Source: Babylonia areolata (Eukaryota > Mollusca > Gastropoda > Neogastropoda > Buccinidae). Taken from it: 64,000 nt of DNA. Below are positions 47,328 through 61,665 of this stretch, in pieces. The stretch covers positions 17,108,525 to 17,172,524 of the forward strand of contig NC_134895.1 of the NCBI RefSeq assembly GCF_041734735.1, given 5' to 3'. The notes under the pieces were generated by a model. That model did not search any database. It was not told the DNA's origin and saw only the letters and a list, made by a program, of their open reading frames with translations. Every line of letters starts with the position of its first letter. Positions within the stretch are counted from its first letter, which is position 1. The position numbers and the translations under genes were made by a program.

Positions 47328-48524
47328 ATTTAACGGCACCATAAAAAAAACAACAACTAGGAATAGCTTCATCACTGTCCCTGAATAAAACAATGTTCAT
47401 GGTGTATATGGTTCATTGAATTTTACCATTATTAATTTCAAAACAATAATGCTCCTTAGAATCATAGTATAATGTATTATTTTCTTTATCTCAACAGACT
47501 TCTCTGAGTGAAATTCACATGCTCTCCCTTGGATACAGTGTGTCACCACAGTGCAACACCACCCACTTTTTTTTTTTCTTTTTTTTTTCTGTCTGCTGCA
47601 AGTGATTTGTTTTACTATCAAGTGGATGTTTTCAACAGAATATTGCCATGGTCAACCATTTTGATGCCAGGGGTTCTTTTTTTCACCTGCACAAAGTACA
47701 TGCTGCACATACAGGATCTCGGTTTATTGTCTCATCCAAAAGACTAGCACCCAGACCACCGCTCAAAGTCTAATAAATGGACGGGAGAGAAAAAAAATGC
47801 TGGTCCATATTTCTGGTAAACCCTTATTTCCTGGAGTGGATAAAAACAATCATTTGATTTTTTTGTTTTTTGGGTGGTGGTTGTTGTTTTTTTTGTTGTT
47901 TTTTTGTTTTGTTTTTTGGTGTGTTGAAAACACAGCAGGAAAGTTCTGCAAGTTGCTACTAACATTTGTTTCCCCCACCCTCCCTTTGACACACCCTTCC
48001 CCCACATCACACAGACATACATACAAAACCAGAAGAAAAACTACAGGGGTGGGATTGGCTCTGAACTGGAAAACTCTGCATTTTGAAGCCTGAACGAGGA
48101 CAGCATCCTGAACTTCTGTCTCTTGTATGTAGTAACATACGCAAACACTCACAGATTCACACAGGCACTTCAATCAAAAAAGACAGCCTACACTTCATGT
48201 TGCTAACTGGCCCCACAAACACAGCATTAATGCTTTTTCATGTTTCATCAAAGAACTTTTTCTGACTGATTTTCCGTCTCCACTTTTTTTTTTATGTGAC
48301 TGATTTGACCCCCCCACCCCACCCCCCCCCCCCCCAAGACAGAAAAACGTGTTTTCCAGAGTATCTTTTTAAACTCCCCTGCTTTTCAAACAGAGCAAAG
48401 GCAAAGCTGCTTTCACTGTATGTGTCAGTCATTATGTGTCTGTCTCTCTATCACTTACAAGAAGTTAATTTTGTACATGCTAGTGTTTCCGTTTCAACTA
48501 GCATGTTTTCATGCATTCTATAAC

Positions 48525-48525
48525 A

Positions 48526-48563
<38 letters not shown>

Positions 48564-48702
48564 GAGGGTTGGGTGGGTGGTGGGGGATGTATTCCAACTG
48601 CATGCCCTTGTGTTAACATTTAGTACATGCCACTATATAGGGCTGAGGACTGGGTGAGAAAACAGCACATAACTGCTTATCTAATATCCTCAACAACAAC
48701 AA
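48525..48702 (+). mobile_element. LINE 3' UTR end fragment
   Basis: After (GT)n, the end TTAGTAC...GGGCTGAGGACTGGGTGA, GCTTATCTAATATCCTCAACAA matches the 3' terminus of the LINE at 1790-2597 (GGACTGGAT, GCTTATCTATTATCCTCAGAA). Confidence 0.6.
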
Positions 48703-49036
48703 AACCCACAAAAATGTCTTATTTTGTCAATCTCTGCTTGTTTGTACAGCAATCAATCACAAATCTATCATATGCATTCATGTACACAAGTGTTATGTAT
48801 CATACTGAGGGGAACAGCGAACAGGGAGAGAAAAAAAAATGAACAGAACCATCGGTCATCTACTGATCTAGGACCTGGCATACTACAGAAGTTTGAAGAT
48901 ACATGTGGGAAAAGCATTCCCACCAAAAGTGTTAGCATTACACTTCATTACCTTAAAAAAATTTTTTTTAAATCTCCTAAACGTACCTTTCTGTGGTCAA
49001 AGCATCTAATAAAAATTACTGGCTCAGAATTCTTTG

Positions 49037-49037
49037 T

Positions 49038-49081
<44 letters not shown>
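49037..49081. repeat. (GT)n microsatellite
   Basis: About 22 units with one T interruption. C-rich tracts lie close by at 48308-48337 and 49133-49146. Confidence 0.9.
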
Positions 49082-49083
<2 letters not shown>

Positions 49084-49637
49084 AAAACACATTTCCCACT
49101 TTTACCTTCAAGGGAACTACCTCCTCCCAAACAACCCCCCCCCCCCTTTTTTGTTTTTGTTTTGGATCAAAATGTTTCTAAAAACCAATGAATTTTTATT
49201 CCCACAACCACTTAAACTACACAGACATTCCCCAGCCCATCACACATTTGTCCTGTTTTCATCCCTTCTCTAACTTTTTTTTTTTTTTTCAATCCTTTAA
49301 TCTTGGATCAGATCAATTCAATGCTTGACCAATTTACACAGATTATCAGAAAAAGTTATTCTTAATCATGCAATTCGAACACAAGTGCAATAAAAAATTT
49401 TTAAAAACCAAAAAACATATATATTATGCACAATAAAAAAAAAAAAAAACCAATAGATTTTCGGGTGGCAGTATAACATGCCTGAATACGATTCCATTCC
49501 ACTCTGACACAATGTGTCGGAAGAAAAACATAAGAGCACTGGAAAAATCTGAAATTTTGCATTGAAGATTGTATCATCTTCCTCTTGTGTTATTCTGACA
49601 AATGAACCACATGCACATTTAATGGGCCGGTTGAATT

Positions 49638-49891
49638 TCAAAGCTGTGTTCCTCTCTCAATCTCTGTGAACAATGAATCACATAACATACAGTTTATCAA
49701 GTTGATGGGGCTTCTTGTTGTGTTTCCAAGCTGTGCCATGCACAAGTCATTCGCCCACTGTATCATATGGCACATATGGAATTCATACATTTCGATTCGA
49801 CGGACAGCACTGATATTCGCCTGCTGTGACATGTCAAGTTTTTCATGCTGCCTCTGGAGACTCGATTCTGTTTTGCGAACAGTTTCTGTTT
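49638..49891 (-). CDS. ERICH1: ERICH1 terminal coding exon
   Basis: Acceptor CTTTTCCATAG, then ETETVRKTESSLQRQHEKLD MSQQANISAVRRIEMYEFHM CHMIQWAND and on to a stop after ERGTQL. The one-base phase carried over from the previous exon fits exactly. Similarity to the human C-terminus (MPPDHARVISAFFSYWITHI) is only in helix pattern, so assignment rests mainly on phase, splice signal and position. Confidence 0.62.
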
Positions 49892-52631
49892 CTATGGAAA
49901 AGAAACAGTCGTACTGGTGTAACAGCCTCAAATTACTCCCATGCCGAGTTTGGTTGTTTTTTTACCTCAGGGTCATTCTGAGTTAACCTCAAGGGTCATT
50001 TGTGGCTTGTCAAAATTGGCAACACCCTCCTCCCACCCAGTTTGGAAATGACCATCTTTCAAAGGGTTTTAACAAGCTACTCACAAAGGGAGGGAGATTT
50101 TCTGAGTTAGCCTTCACTGACTCCCACACCTTCCCTCTCCACTACGGCTTCACCGAAGCTTATGTGCAGGAAGTTCTGCTTTGGTAGCATGTATTGATTT
50201 TTAACGAGCCACATTTACGCACGAGGATCATTTCAAGCTAACCTATCATTGCCTTCATTTCCATTTCAAGAGGGGGAATCAAACTATGGGGGATCAATTC
50301 TGTCAAACTGAAATTTACCCACAGGTGTCATCATTCCAAGCTGGTCAACATACTCCAGGGTTAATCTGGGGAAGCCAGATTCAACCCTGGGGTAAAAAAT
50401 CAATGGGGGTACCAACAGGCTGCTACACCAGTACTTATTTTTCACTCCTCTGAATTTGTTGTAGATCCTAAAACATTCATTGCAAGTATTCACATACATG
50501 TATGTAATGGCTGGTATGTGTGTGTAAAAAACAAAAGAAAATAAATATACTTTTCTAAACCCTAAAAGATGTTTCCCACCTCTGTCAAATGTGCAAAGAA
50601 ATCAACTGTTCCCCTGTAAGGTCCATTGCAGCAATACTGTCATCAGCTGTCACCTCTACTAGTGACTTCTGTTAAAGAGTGAAAATGAAAACACACTGTC
50701 ATCAGCAGAAATGGTTTGGTTTAGAATGCATAATCAATAAACTCTGATGAACAAAAGAGTGACAAGAAGAAATCTTTAACATCTCCTCCAAAGGATGCCC
50801 CCCCCAACCGCACCCCCCCCCCCCCCTCTCCTCATGCCCCACCAGCCTCTTGTCAGGTTTTCCACAAGGTAGGCACAGTGTTTGATCCTGTCCGAAGGAA
50901 ACAATGACCGTTTCATCCTGGCTGGACTAAACTCTCTAGGCTAACGAAGAGAAAGATTCCAACACAGGTGTCAAGAAACAGCTCCAATAGTATGGGTAAA
51001 CAGCCTGCCAAATATCAAAAGAACCCCAGCTTTAGAATGTTTGGGGGTTGACAGGTTTTTTTTGTTTTGTTTTTTGTTGTTTTTTTTTGGCTTTTTTAGA
51101 GGGGGCGGGGAGAGTGGGGGGGCATAGGGGGTGGGGAGCTGCTTCCTGTAGGATTCGTCTTTCTCTACACTTGGCAGCCATGAACAGCACACGTGACGAA
51201 TCCTTTCAGAATGAAATGATTGTTGCTTCGCTTGGATGGAAACTCGCACAGTGCCGCCCCTGTGCAGGATGTAGACAGAAACTAGCTGGGCACTGTTGGG
51301 AGTTGATGGAATTCTGTACTGCCGTTCATTATTCATGCAAGGGAAGTTACTCTAAAAGATAAGTTGCTTTTGTCTTTTTTTTTGTCTTTTTTTTTTGTCT
51401 TTTTTCACTGTTTTTTTTGCGCTATTTTTTGGGAGGGAAAGGTGGGGTTCAGGAATTAAATCTTGAAACAGACCTGTCATCCTATACATAATAGTATTCT
51501 GCAAAAATCAAAACACCTATTTGTGCCAGGTTGTAAATGCTGGCAAAACGTAAGCGCCATCAAACAAACCATTTCTGTTCACGCTACCTTTTTCATTTTC
51601 ACTCCTTCTTTTGAAAAAATGAAAAGAAAAAAAAAAGCAACAATAAAAAAAGACTGAAATGGACTCAACAGCTGGTGGGAACAACTGCCACAGATTCTGC
51701 AGGAAATCTTTTCTTTTTCTTTTCTAACTCATTATCGTAACTGGCCTTTTTTTTTGTTTTTATCTTTGCATCTGGTATAAAAACATGACTTTCTTGGTCT
51801 GTGTCACACACCAGAAAAAAACAACAACAAAACCCCAGTGACCACACAAAAGGATCTGTCAGGTCAGGTTGGTGACATGCCTCTGAGGCCGACCACCCTT
51901 TTTAACACTGCCCACCACTGACCTGCGTGGTTGACCATGTCCAGTAACGTCTTCCATCTCTGGTCAGGGCCACACACTCCTGCAATAGAACCTGGATCCT
52001 TTTCCTGCAGTAGGAATGGACCTGACCTGCTCCTCAATCGTCTGGCGTACATGAAGGAAACCAGATTACCCAACTATCTTCCCCACACACACCAGTCAAG
52101 GACTGAAATATTCCAGAATTTCTTGGCCTCCAACCCCTCACCCCCACATTCCCTTCTGTGTTCATTTCTTTTTTTTTTTCCCCCCCATACATTACCTTGC
52201 TCCTGTCCTTTCTCATTTCTGCAACACCTTATCATTCACACCATTCTTGTATGGAACATCAAGTGAAGTGTGTAGAGATGACCAGTCGGAAGCAGTTAAC
52301 CTTTCGTCACAATCTCCCCCATCCAGAATTTCAACATGCGAACAATGAAGTTCCGTATATCTGGAACAGACATATTCACCAGTGATGGCAATCAAGTTTG
52401 GTGGTTCAGGGTCAAACCTGTTACAGTAGTCTTCAGTTTAACGTCGTTCCACTTTAAGTGATATTAGAATCTGTCAAAACAAACAGATGAATGAAGCCAT
52501 CAACAAGTAAACATCCACTCACACAAGAAGGGGCATTGTCTTTCAACAGAGCTTATGCTGTGGACAACATCTAACGCTGTACCAAGTTTGATGAAGACTG
52601 GATGCAAGATCTGTGCTTCAATGCTCTCTCT

Positions 52632-52671
<40 letters not shown>

Positions 52672-54014
52672 ACATGCGCACGTGTGTGTGTATGTGTTTT
52701 GCAAGGACAGAAGAACTACAGAAAGCTACACAACAATGAAAAGCAAAGATAAAGCCACAAAAGCAAGTGGAAAGCGAAACCTGGAAAATCTCTGACTTCT
52801 GGTTAAAGTTTCAGTTTTTGAAGTAGATGTCAAAGGGAGAAGACTAATCTATCTGCACTGGAAAAAAAAATCAACTTTTTTTTTTAAACAGACACATAAC
52901 CTACACATAAACTTAATGCACTGGTCATGCCTTTGGAATAAGCAGCATGGGAGTATATATTATCATCAGTCACGTCCGACTATGACCATCAGAACAGCAG
53001 AGGAGGAAACTGCTGTCCCAACTATCTGGGCTAGAATTCAAGTATAGTGGAGAGTGCATTGCCCAAGTTACATCCCCACTCTCTAGGCCAAAATGGTTTT
53101 TGGACAGTCGGCACTGGGGATAGTTCCCAGAAGGCCAACAAAGCCCCCCAAGGCTGCAGCACTAAGAGCCAGTTCAATTTTGCCTCCTAATCTGAGAGTC
53201 ATAGTGACAGGTGCAATAGCCAAGTGGTTAAAGCGTTGGACTTTTTCAATCTGAGGGTACCAGGTTTGAATCTCGGTAACAGCGCCTGGCGGGTACCCAA
53301 AGGGCTGAGATTTTTCCAATCTTCCAGGTCAACATGTGCAGACCTGCTTGTGCCTGAAACCCCTTCATGTGTATACAAAATCAGAATGTCAAATACGCAT
53401 ATCAAAGATCTTGTAATCCATGTCAGGGTGGAAACAAGAACATACACAACAAGCACACCCACGAAAACGGGAGTATAGCTGCCCACGTGGCGGGGTAAAA
53501 ACGGTCATGCACGTAAAAGCTCACTCGTGTACATGAGTGAACATGACAGTCACAGCCCACGAACAAAGACAAAGAAGAAGAAGGCCCCTCTCACCTGTGT
53601 CGTAGCCCAGCTCGTTCTCCACCCTGGCGATGGTGGAGGCGGCCAGGTGCTTGCTGCGTAGCACCAGCACAGACTTTGCGCGACTCAGCAGCTGCAGGTC
53701 CCCCCAGCTGCCCTCCCCGGAGGCACTCAGGCACTTGAGCACCGCCGCAACTTTGCTGCCCTCCTCCTCCACACTCTCTCCCTTCAGCCGGGCTGCAGGG
53801 TGTACACACAGACACACATGCCACACATACAGTGAATGGGTGGGGGCACCAACACATCACAGTTACTATTATAAATCCTCAACAAAACCATAAAAAAAAA
53901 AATTTAAAAAAAATAATTTAATTCAAATGCCACACATACAGTGAATGGGTGGGACCAATGCATCACAGTTACTATTGTAAATTCTCAACAAAACAGTTTA
54001 AAATTTAGTAAAAC

Positions 54015-54062
<48 letters not shown>

Positions 54063-57000
54063 TGCCACACATACAGTGAATGGGTGGGACCAATGCATCA
54101 CAGTTACTATTGTAAATTCTCAACAAAACAGTTTAAAATTTATTAAAACAAAAACACACAAACACACACACAAATGCCACACATACAGTAAATGGATGGA
54201 GGAGGGGTGGGGTGGGGTGGGGTGGGGGACAACACATCACAATTCCTACTAAAAATTCTCAACAAAATAGTATAACTTTTTTTTGGTTTTTAAACACAAA
54301 TGCCGCACATAACTTTTAAGTGTATGGTGACCAAGACATCAAAAATTATCAACGATCAAACAATTTGTTAGTGTATGTTTGTTTTTTCACGTGCCACACA
54401 AACAATGAATGAAGAGGGGACCAATGCATCACAATTACAATTATAAATCCCCAACAAAACAGTATAAAAAAATTTTTTAAAAAACAACACTAATGCAACA
54501 TATACATGTATGGGGACCAGGACATCAATAAATTATCAACAATTCAACAATCTGTTAGTGTGTGGTTGTTCTTTTCACATGCCACACATACAATGACTGT
54601 GGGAGGGGGGGGGGGGCAACACATCACAGATACTATTATATTTATAAATCCTCAACATAACAGTATATATTTTTTTTTTAACACACAAATGCCACACACA
54701 CATGTATGGTGACCAAGACATCAGAAATGTTTTCAACAAATCAACAATTTGTCAGTGTGTGTTTTGTTTTTTTCCCACATGCCACACATACAAAATGAAT
54801 GGGTGGAAGCAACACATCACAGTTACTATTACAAATCCTCAACAAAATATTTTTAAAACACACACACACACACACACACAAATGCTGCACATACATGTAT
54901 GGTGACCAAGACATCAAAAAAAAATTATCAACAATCACACAATTTGTTAGTGTGTGGGTGTTTTTTTCATGTCACATATATAATGAACGGTTGGGGGGCT
55001 GGGGTGGGAGTGGGGGGTGAGAGCGGGGGGGGGGGGGGGGGGGGGGGGGCCTTGGGGGAAAGGGGACCAATGCATCACAATCATTATTATAAATCCTCAA
55101 CAAAACAGTATAAAAAAAAGCTTTTAAAAAGCCACATATATACATGTAAGGGGACCAGGACATGTAAAAAAAAAAAAAAAAAAAAAATCAACAATTAAAC
55201 AGTTTCTTAGAGTGTGGTTTCTTTTTCAAGCACACACACACACAAAAAAAACACACACACACATGATACAGTGATAAGTGACCAAGACATGACCTCTGCA
55301 AAGCCCTGTGACAAATATACGTCAGCAATAATGCTTCGCTATTTGCCCCATGACATACATTTATGTCCAGATCATTTCAGGATTTTTCACATTTAAAGTT
55401 GATGTGTCCCAATTGTCACCAGTCAGAAAGCTTGATATGTGTACTTTTATGACCTATGAGAAGCAACAGTCAATCACGTTCTGTATGGTAATTACTGGAT
55501 ATTATTGCCAGTACCCTCTCAGAAAATTTCAAGATGGCAGATGAGGTACCACTATCTGGCTCAGTACAGAAGCAGCTTGAAACAGCAGCAGCATGTTGCA
55601 AAGACACATCGTGAATTTTGTCACCCAAGATAAGATGTTGCAAAAAGATTTACAAGTCACTGAAAAAAATGCAGTTGGAGCTGTGGTGACAAGATCTTGT
55701 CAGATGGTTTGTTTGATGCAAATGAAAGTGAGAGTGATGATTTATTAAAAAATTTTTTTTTTTTTTAAGGGTGGAGGGTGAGGGTAGTTGTAGAGCTAGA
55801 CGTTGTTATAAAAGGACAGAGTGAGCAGACAGGAAGCCAAGAATAGCTCTGTGGCCGACCCAGAGCTGACCTGAAAGACAACCCATCCCATTATTCAGGG
55901 CTGGGAGAGAGGGAGTGTCTGATGAAGGGGGCCAAAACAATGTTGTGAATCGCATGAATCACTGGAGAAGCATGTTTTTTTGAAGATCACACTGGTATTG
56001 ATCAAAGAAAAGAATAGTTATCATCATTCTGAACAGTACCACCCCCCTCCCCTCCCCTGCACTGTGTGTCAACTGGGTCATTTTGTTAACCTCTTTGATA
56101 TTGTCTGAAAGTGTGAATAGGCGTGACACAAGCAGGCTTGGAACGTGAAAGGCATGTATGTGTATGTGTGTGTGTGTGTGTGTGCATGTGCATGTTCATG
56201 TGTGTGTGTGTGTGTGTGTACGTGTGTGAACGTGCATGCATGCATGTGTGTGTGTTATTTCTATTCCTCTTGAAGAAAAAAAAAATGACGACTAACAGAA
56301 ACAGTTTGCTGACTATATTCCCTCACCAGCTGCCAAAGAACCGTGAGTGAACGATGGGCTGAGAATCTGTACAATGCCAGAACTCTGGATTTTTATGCAG
56401 TGATGTCGTATGTTCATAAGGTACAGTGATACATGTTTGTTTTTATATATTTCATAGGTTCATTTCAGCTGCTTTTACTAACAATCTATGACATAATATT
56501 CAGAAAGTGTGTGAAATTTGCTTTTCTCACATTTATGGTTCACTCACTGCTGATCAGTAAGCTTCAAGTTCAAACTATCAGAAATTGATAGTCTGTTCAT
56601 TTTCCTTTCCGAAAAGTAAGGGCTATGTATATTTTCTTTCAGCAGTTTGCGCGCTGGGAATTTTTGGTAAATTATGACCCACTGCAATCAAAAATGGACT
56701 GGCAAATCGAAAGCACCAGCCAAAATAATGCCCAGCACTGAAGAGATTAAAAAAATTACCATAACTCCTCCATAGTATGACATAAAACACACACACACAT
56801 ACGCACACACCACATACAGTGAATGGTGACCAAGACTTTAATTCAAGAGGAGGGTGGAGAAGATGGCGTCGAGAGCCTGGTGAAAAGGAATAAGTAACTG
56901 CTTGATGCCGTAAATGGCTTTTGATTAGCTGGAGCAGGACAGACTTGGGTGGGCATCTTATTACGGTCTTAGCTACAAAATTTGGCCAAATAGAGCAAAC

Positions 57001-60000
57001 TGACAGGACTAGTTTACATCAGTTTGCCATGGTACAGTAAATCAAAATGACACAAAAAACTGATTATAACTCAACAACTAAAGGAAATTTTCATCCTAAA
57101 ATTACGTCTAAGTAACATACTTACTGTGACCCACTAGTGCAGACCCCGGCAGGGGTCTCATTCCTGTCCTGTGCAAACTACTACCCGCCTATGCGGAGAA
57201 AATGAAAGTAGCTACAGCCGATAACTTCCCGAAGTAGGTTACCTCCCATTTGCATCCCTGACTAGCGCCCTCTTTTAAAATAAAAAACAAATAAATAAAT
57301 AAATAAATAAACAATACAAATTTAAAGCGACTTTACAAACAGGTGAGTCTGTGATAAAATGCAATAATCATTTACCTTCACTGCAGTACACATCCCATAT
57401 AGCATCCAGGAACTCTGTGACATCTTCTATCATGGTCCGCAGTTTTTCCACACTGCTGCAAAAGATCATAAAAATGCAACATGAAAATTTGTTAACAACA
57501 AATTTTTTCACTTTTTTTGTTGTTGTTTTTGGTTAGTTCTTATTTTGTCAGTTAACAGCTATAGCTCTACAAAACTGACACCCTGACGAAGATAAAAGGA
57601 CATGTGCACATCATTTATTTTGTGTTTTTAACTAAGATAACATTCCATTTGTTCTCTTAACTTTGGTTCTTCCATAGCCAGTTATCAAATTGTGTGTGTG
57701 CATGCACTGTTTGGGTTACAATTTCCCAAGCACTGTCAGATTTGTCCACCCATGTAAAAATGTGTGTCCACTGATTTTTTTCTTTAACACATGGATCCAT
57801 GGCTACAGTATCCTGAAAAGTCGTCACTTTTTATCTTTTTAAGTTGTTATTTCTCCCAGTATTATAAGTGCCTGGGCACAAGCTGATGAAACTTTGGAAG
57901 ACACACAAGCCTGAGTGGAGTGAAAAGAAATATTAGCAAACAACCAACAACAAAAAACAGACATAAACAAAACAATTTAATGCACATTATGTGTGAATGG
58001 CACATTTATGAAATATAAGACAGCAATATTAGCAAACAAAGGAATAAAAACTAGATATGAAATAGTGAACAAAACATTTTTAAAGTTGAGAAATGGTGAT
58101 ATATGCTGCAGCTACTCACAGCGAGCATCACAAAGTACTCACAACTGTTCGTTCTCACTGGAGTAGATAAAATCCTTGGCTCGTTGGACTTCCAGTTTGT
58201 TGAGAAGATGTTTCCGCCGTTTCTTCTTCAGCTTTTTCTTCTGGTTCTTTGTTAAGTCCATCCCTACAGAACTGTTTGAGTCAGCAGCACTTTTTGCAAC
58301 ATCTCCACTCTCCGCTGTCGGTTCAGGTTTTGCTTTCTCCGCTGATGATGAATTGTCCACACGCATTCGTTTTCTTGGTCCTGAGTCTGTGAAAGACAAA
58401 CACAGCTGAAGCATGGTTGTTGTTTTTTTCTTTCTTTGTTTTTGATTCCCAACATTCATTTTCACCTGTAAGTTCAAAGTCTGATCATGTACCAAACAAT
58501 GTATATTAATACAGGTTTCATACATTTTATATAAAAGTAACATTCTGTCATAACAAAAGATGTTTTCAAGCTCTAAATAATGGGAGACGTTTTCCAGCCA
58601 CAGATGCTTTCCACAGTCTACAAATGATGGAAAATGTTTTCCACCTACATATAATCGTAGATGATTCCCACCTACGCATAATAGCAGGCCTGATGATTTT
58701 CACCTACTCTTAATGGAAGGTGTTTTCCAGTTTTGCTCCATGCATTCTCTTCATCTGTAACAGTATTACACTTTTTTTTTTTGCAAACACTTATACTATG
58801 GTCCATACAAAATCAGCACTGTATAGATCTGTCCTAAGTCCAGAATGTCAGAACTCCCAGCTTTACTCCTGATGCACAATTCACTACCACATAGGGTGTC
58901 AACAAATTTTGTACAGCCCACTTTTCCTGAGACCAAACGAATCAGTTCTGCCTGCAGACTGTACTAACTGTGCAAACAACAAAAATTCTTAATATATACA
59001 CCTCTGAATTATGACACGACCTTCAATGGTACCCCTCACACCATTTGTCTTTTGGATGTAAAAACAAAATACGGATCCCAAGCACAGCTATATGCATAAA
59101 ATTTTATCATTTTCAAACAATGCCAATAAAATCTGCTTCAAATTACAAAAAATAAATAATATGGCATACCAATTAAAGCTCACAAACAAACTTAACTCTC
59201 TTTTTGGGGGTTGGTTTTGCTCCACAAAATGGCACAGAACCTTTATGTTTTTGAGGAGAATTACTTCATTTTGCATGACTGAAGCTACTGTATATGAGAG
59301 GGGTCATGCAAACCCTGAAAACGCGATTAACAAACAATAAAGAGTGGTATTCTCTCTGTGTACACGGTACACAACATCAAGTCAATGCTGCTTATGCTAC
59401 CGATTAAGCTAGCTCACAGGTAAATATATAGTACAATGGAACAAACCCCAGACACTTTCTCAAAAAGGAAGCTCCAGGCTAGTCCTTATACCAACCATTT
59501 GACTTGTGCACACAGTAGCAGCAATGACAGAAGAAATGTGCAAACACAAATCAGTTTTTCCTAAAGTAATACCAAATACCAATCAATTGACATGCGCACA
59601 CAGCAGCAATGACAGAAGAAATGTGCAAACACAGATTAGTTTTTAATGTTAGATAATTATCCTTTAGAATTGCACCCGTCAGATTCATAATATGTAAACA
59701 CACAAGAAAACAGGTGACCCCATTACCAGCATCATCAGCTCCAAAGCGCAGAATGTTGTCACGGTAAGGGCTGTGGCCGTCCAGCGGGGCCATCAGCACA
59801 CTGTACAAGTGAGACGTGGTGGTGGTGGGGGTGGTGTGGGTTGTGTTGCTCTTGTTGCTGTTGTTGCTCATGTGGTCACTCTTACTGTCGCTACTGCTGC
59901 CTGTGGGGTTGCTTTTGGTGCTGGTCAACGGGTCGCTGACAGCAGCAGCAACACTGGCCACCGCACCCTCATTGTTATTAGTGTGGTCTGCCTTCACGGT

Positions 60001-61365
60001 GCCTTTGCCCTCACCATCCTTGTCTGCTGATTCCTCCGCAGTGTCCACTTTTTCTGGTGAAGTGTCTTTTTCAGTTTTTTCTTGGACACCATTGTCTGTC
60101 ACCGATGTGTCTTCTTTCTGTTTCTCAGAGGGTTTGGTCTCTTTCTCCTCTTCGGCTTTGCCTTCATCTGAATCTTGTTTCACAGGTTCCGAAGGATCAG
60201 GAATTCCATACAGATGACTGAGAACTTGTTTCCTGAAAGCTGAAGTTAAAAATCCAGTCAGACAAATCTATAATAATGTATGCATGTAATAAACAAAAAC
60301 TAATACGTTTTCAGTCTTTCAATTACGCGCAGCATGCACACTCCGAAACTGACAAATGCAGACAGTCACAAAATTTTATAATTTTTTTCTTCTTATAAAA
60401 ATGTTTCATAATACAGTTACCGAAACAAATTATACCACTACTACAACCATCAAAACTGCTGCTAAACTGCTACTACTATTTTGACTGCTCACAAAACATA
60501 TTCTCTTGGAATGGGGGATACAGAAAAAGTGTGAGAGTGAGAATCTTAATGTGCTGTAATTTCTTCAGCTGCCTTGAATTCCTACATCTGAAACGAATTG
60601 AACCGGACACAGAAAACATATACTTGGAATCAGCAGACAGCCCATTATAAAGATTTTTGTTTGTGCTAAGATTCAGAAAGATGACAGTTAGGTGAACACA
60701 GCTGGTGAGCAATGTGGTCTAACCGGCAACAGTCAAAGTGACTTTAGCAGTATTGTTCTGGGACTTATGTTACATATTGGCTTCCCCACTCTGTGCATCC
60801 CCAGAGTCCTGTTCAAACTGGTCTTTGGGTCCTGTACTAAAACACAAAAGTCATAACCAGAAATGCAAAAAATTACACCAGAAATGTATCCACAACACAC
60901 TGAAACACCAGTACTTCTTTATTATTTGTCCCATCTGACAATGTTTTAAACTTCACTCATATATATATATATCTTTTGGATCAGGTCTTACTCTTATCTT
61001 GTTTGTGGCCAGTTGTATTCCTCTATTTCAGCATTTGCATGTCATGTGCCAATAATCTGCATGTCAATCAACCTAATAAAACTTCAAAGTAAAATCTACA
61101 CACACACACACACACACACGGAGTCATGTTAGTGTGCCTAAGGGCTGAACAGGGAAGACGGAGACTGTGTGATTATGTGTCTGTGTCTATATTAACAATG
61201 GTAAATTATGCATGTGGGTGTGTGCACACGTGCATATGTGATCGGGGGATGGGGGTGGGGGGGTTGGCAGATATCCATGTGTCAATATCATGTGTATGTC
61301 AGCGATGGTAAAATATACGTGCATAATCATGTGTATGTGTGCGTGTGTGCATGTGTATGTGTGTC

Positions 61366-61415
<50 letters not shown>

Positions 61416-61633
61416 TCAGTTTGAGCACAAATGCGCACGCGCGTGCGTGCGTGTGTGCATGTGTGTAATTCAGTTTGAGCACAAATGCACACGTGACTGT
61501 ATTTGTGTGTGAGTGTATGTGTGCACTGGCAGAACCAGCAAACTGTAAACAGTGAATAAGTCATTTTCTTCCATTACAATGTGCATTTCACATACAGAGA
61601 CTAATAAATACAGACAGACAGGCAGGCGGACAC

Positions 61634-61665
<32 letters not shown>

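Larger units (their letters stand above)
40848..49637 (-). other. ERICH1 3' flank, possible long 3' UTR
   Basis: No coding exon seen. A minus-strand AATAAA sits at 40848-40853 and a nearer one at 49195-49200, so UTR length may be under 0.5 kb or up to 8.8 kb. The elements within are listed separately. 41000-42300, 43250-44270 and 46020-47200 are AT-rich with only short runs, including (AAT)n at 46322-46357. Confidence 0.4.

Noticed and set aside
50971-51362. Overlapping open frames on both strands in ERICH1 intron 5
   Set aside because: T/G-rich composition, no motif and no matching splice phase.
59773-60217. Plus-strand Val/Leu-rich frames opposite ERICH1 exon 2
   Set aside because: Antisense shadow of the Glu/Lys/Thr-rich coding exon.
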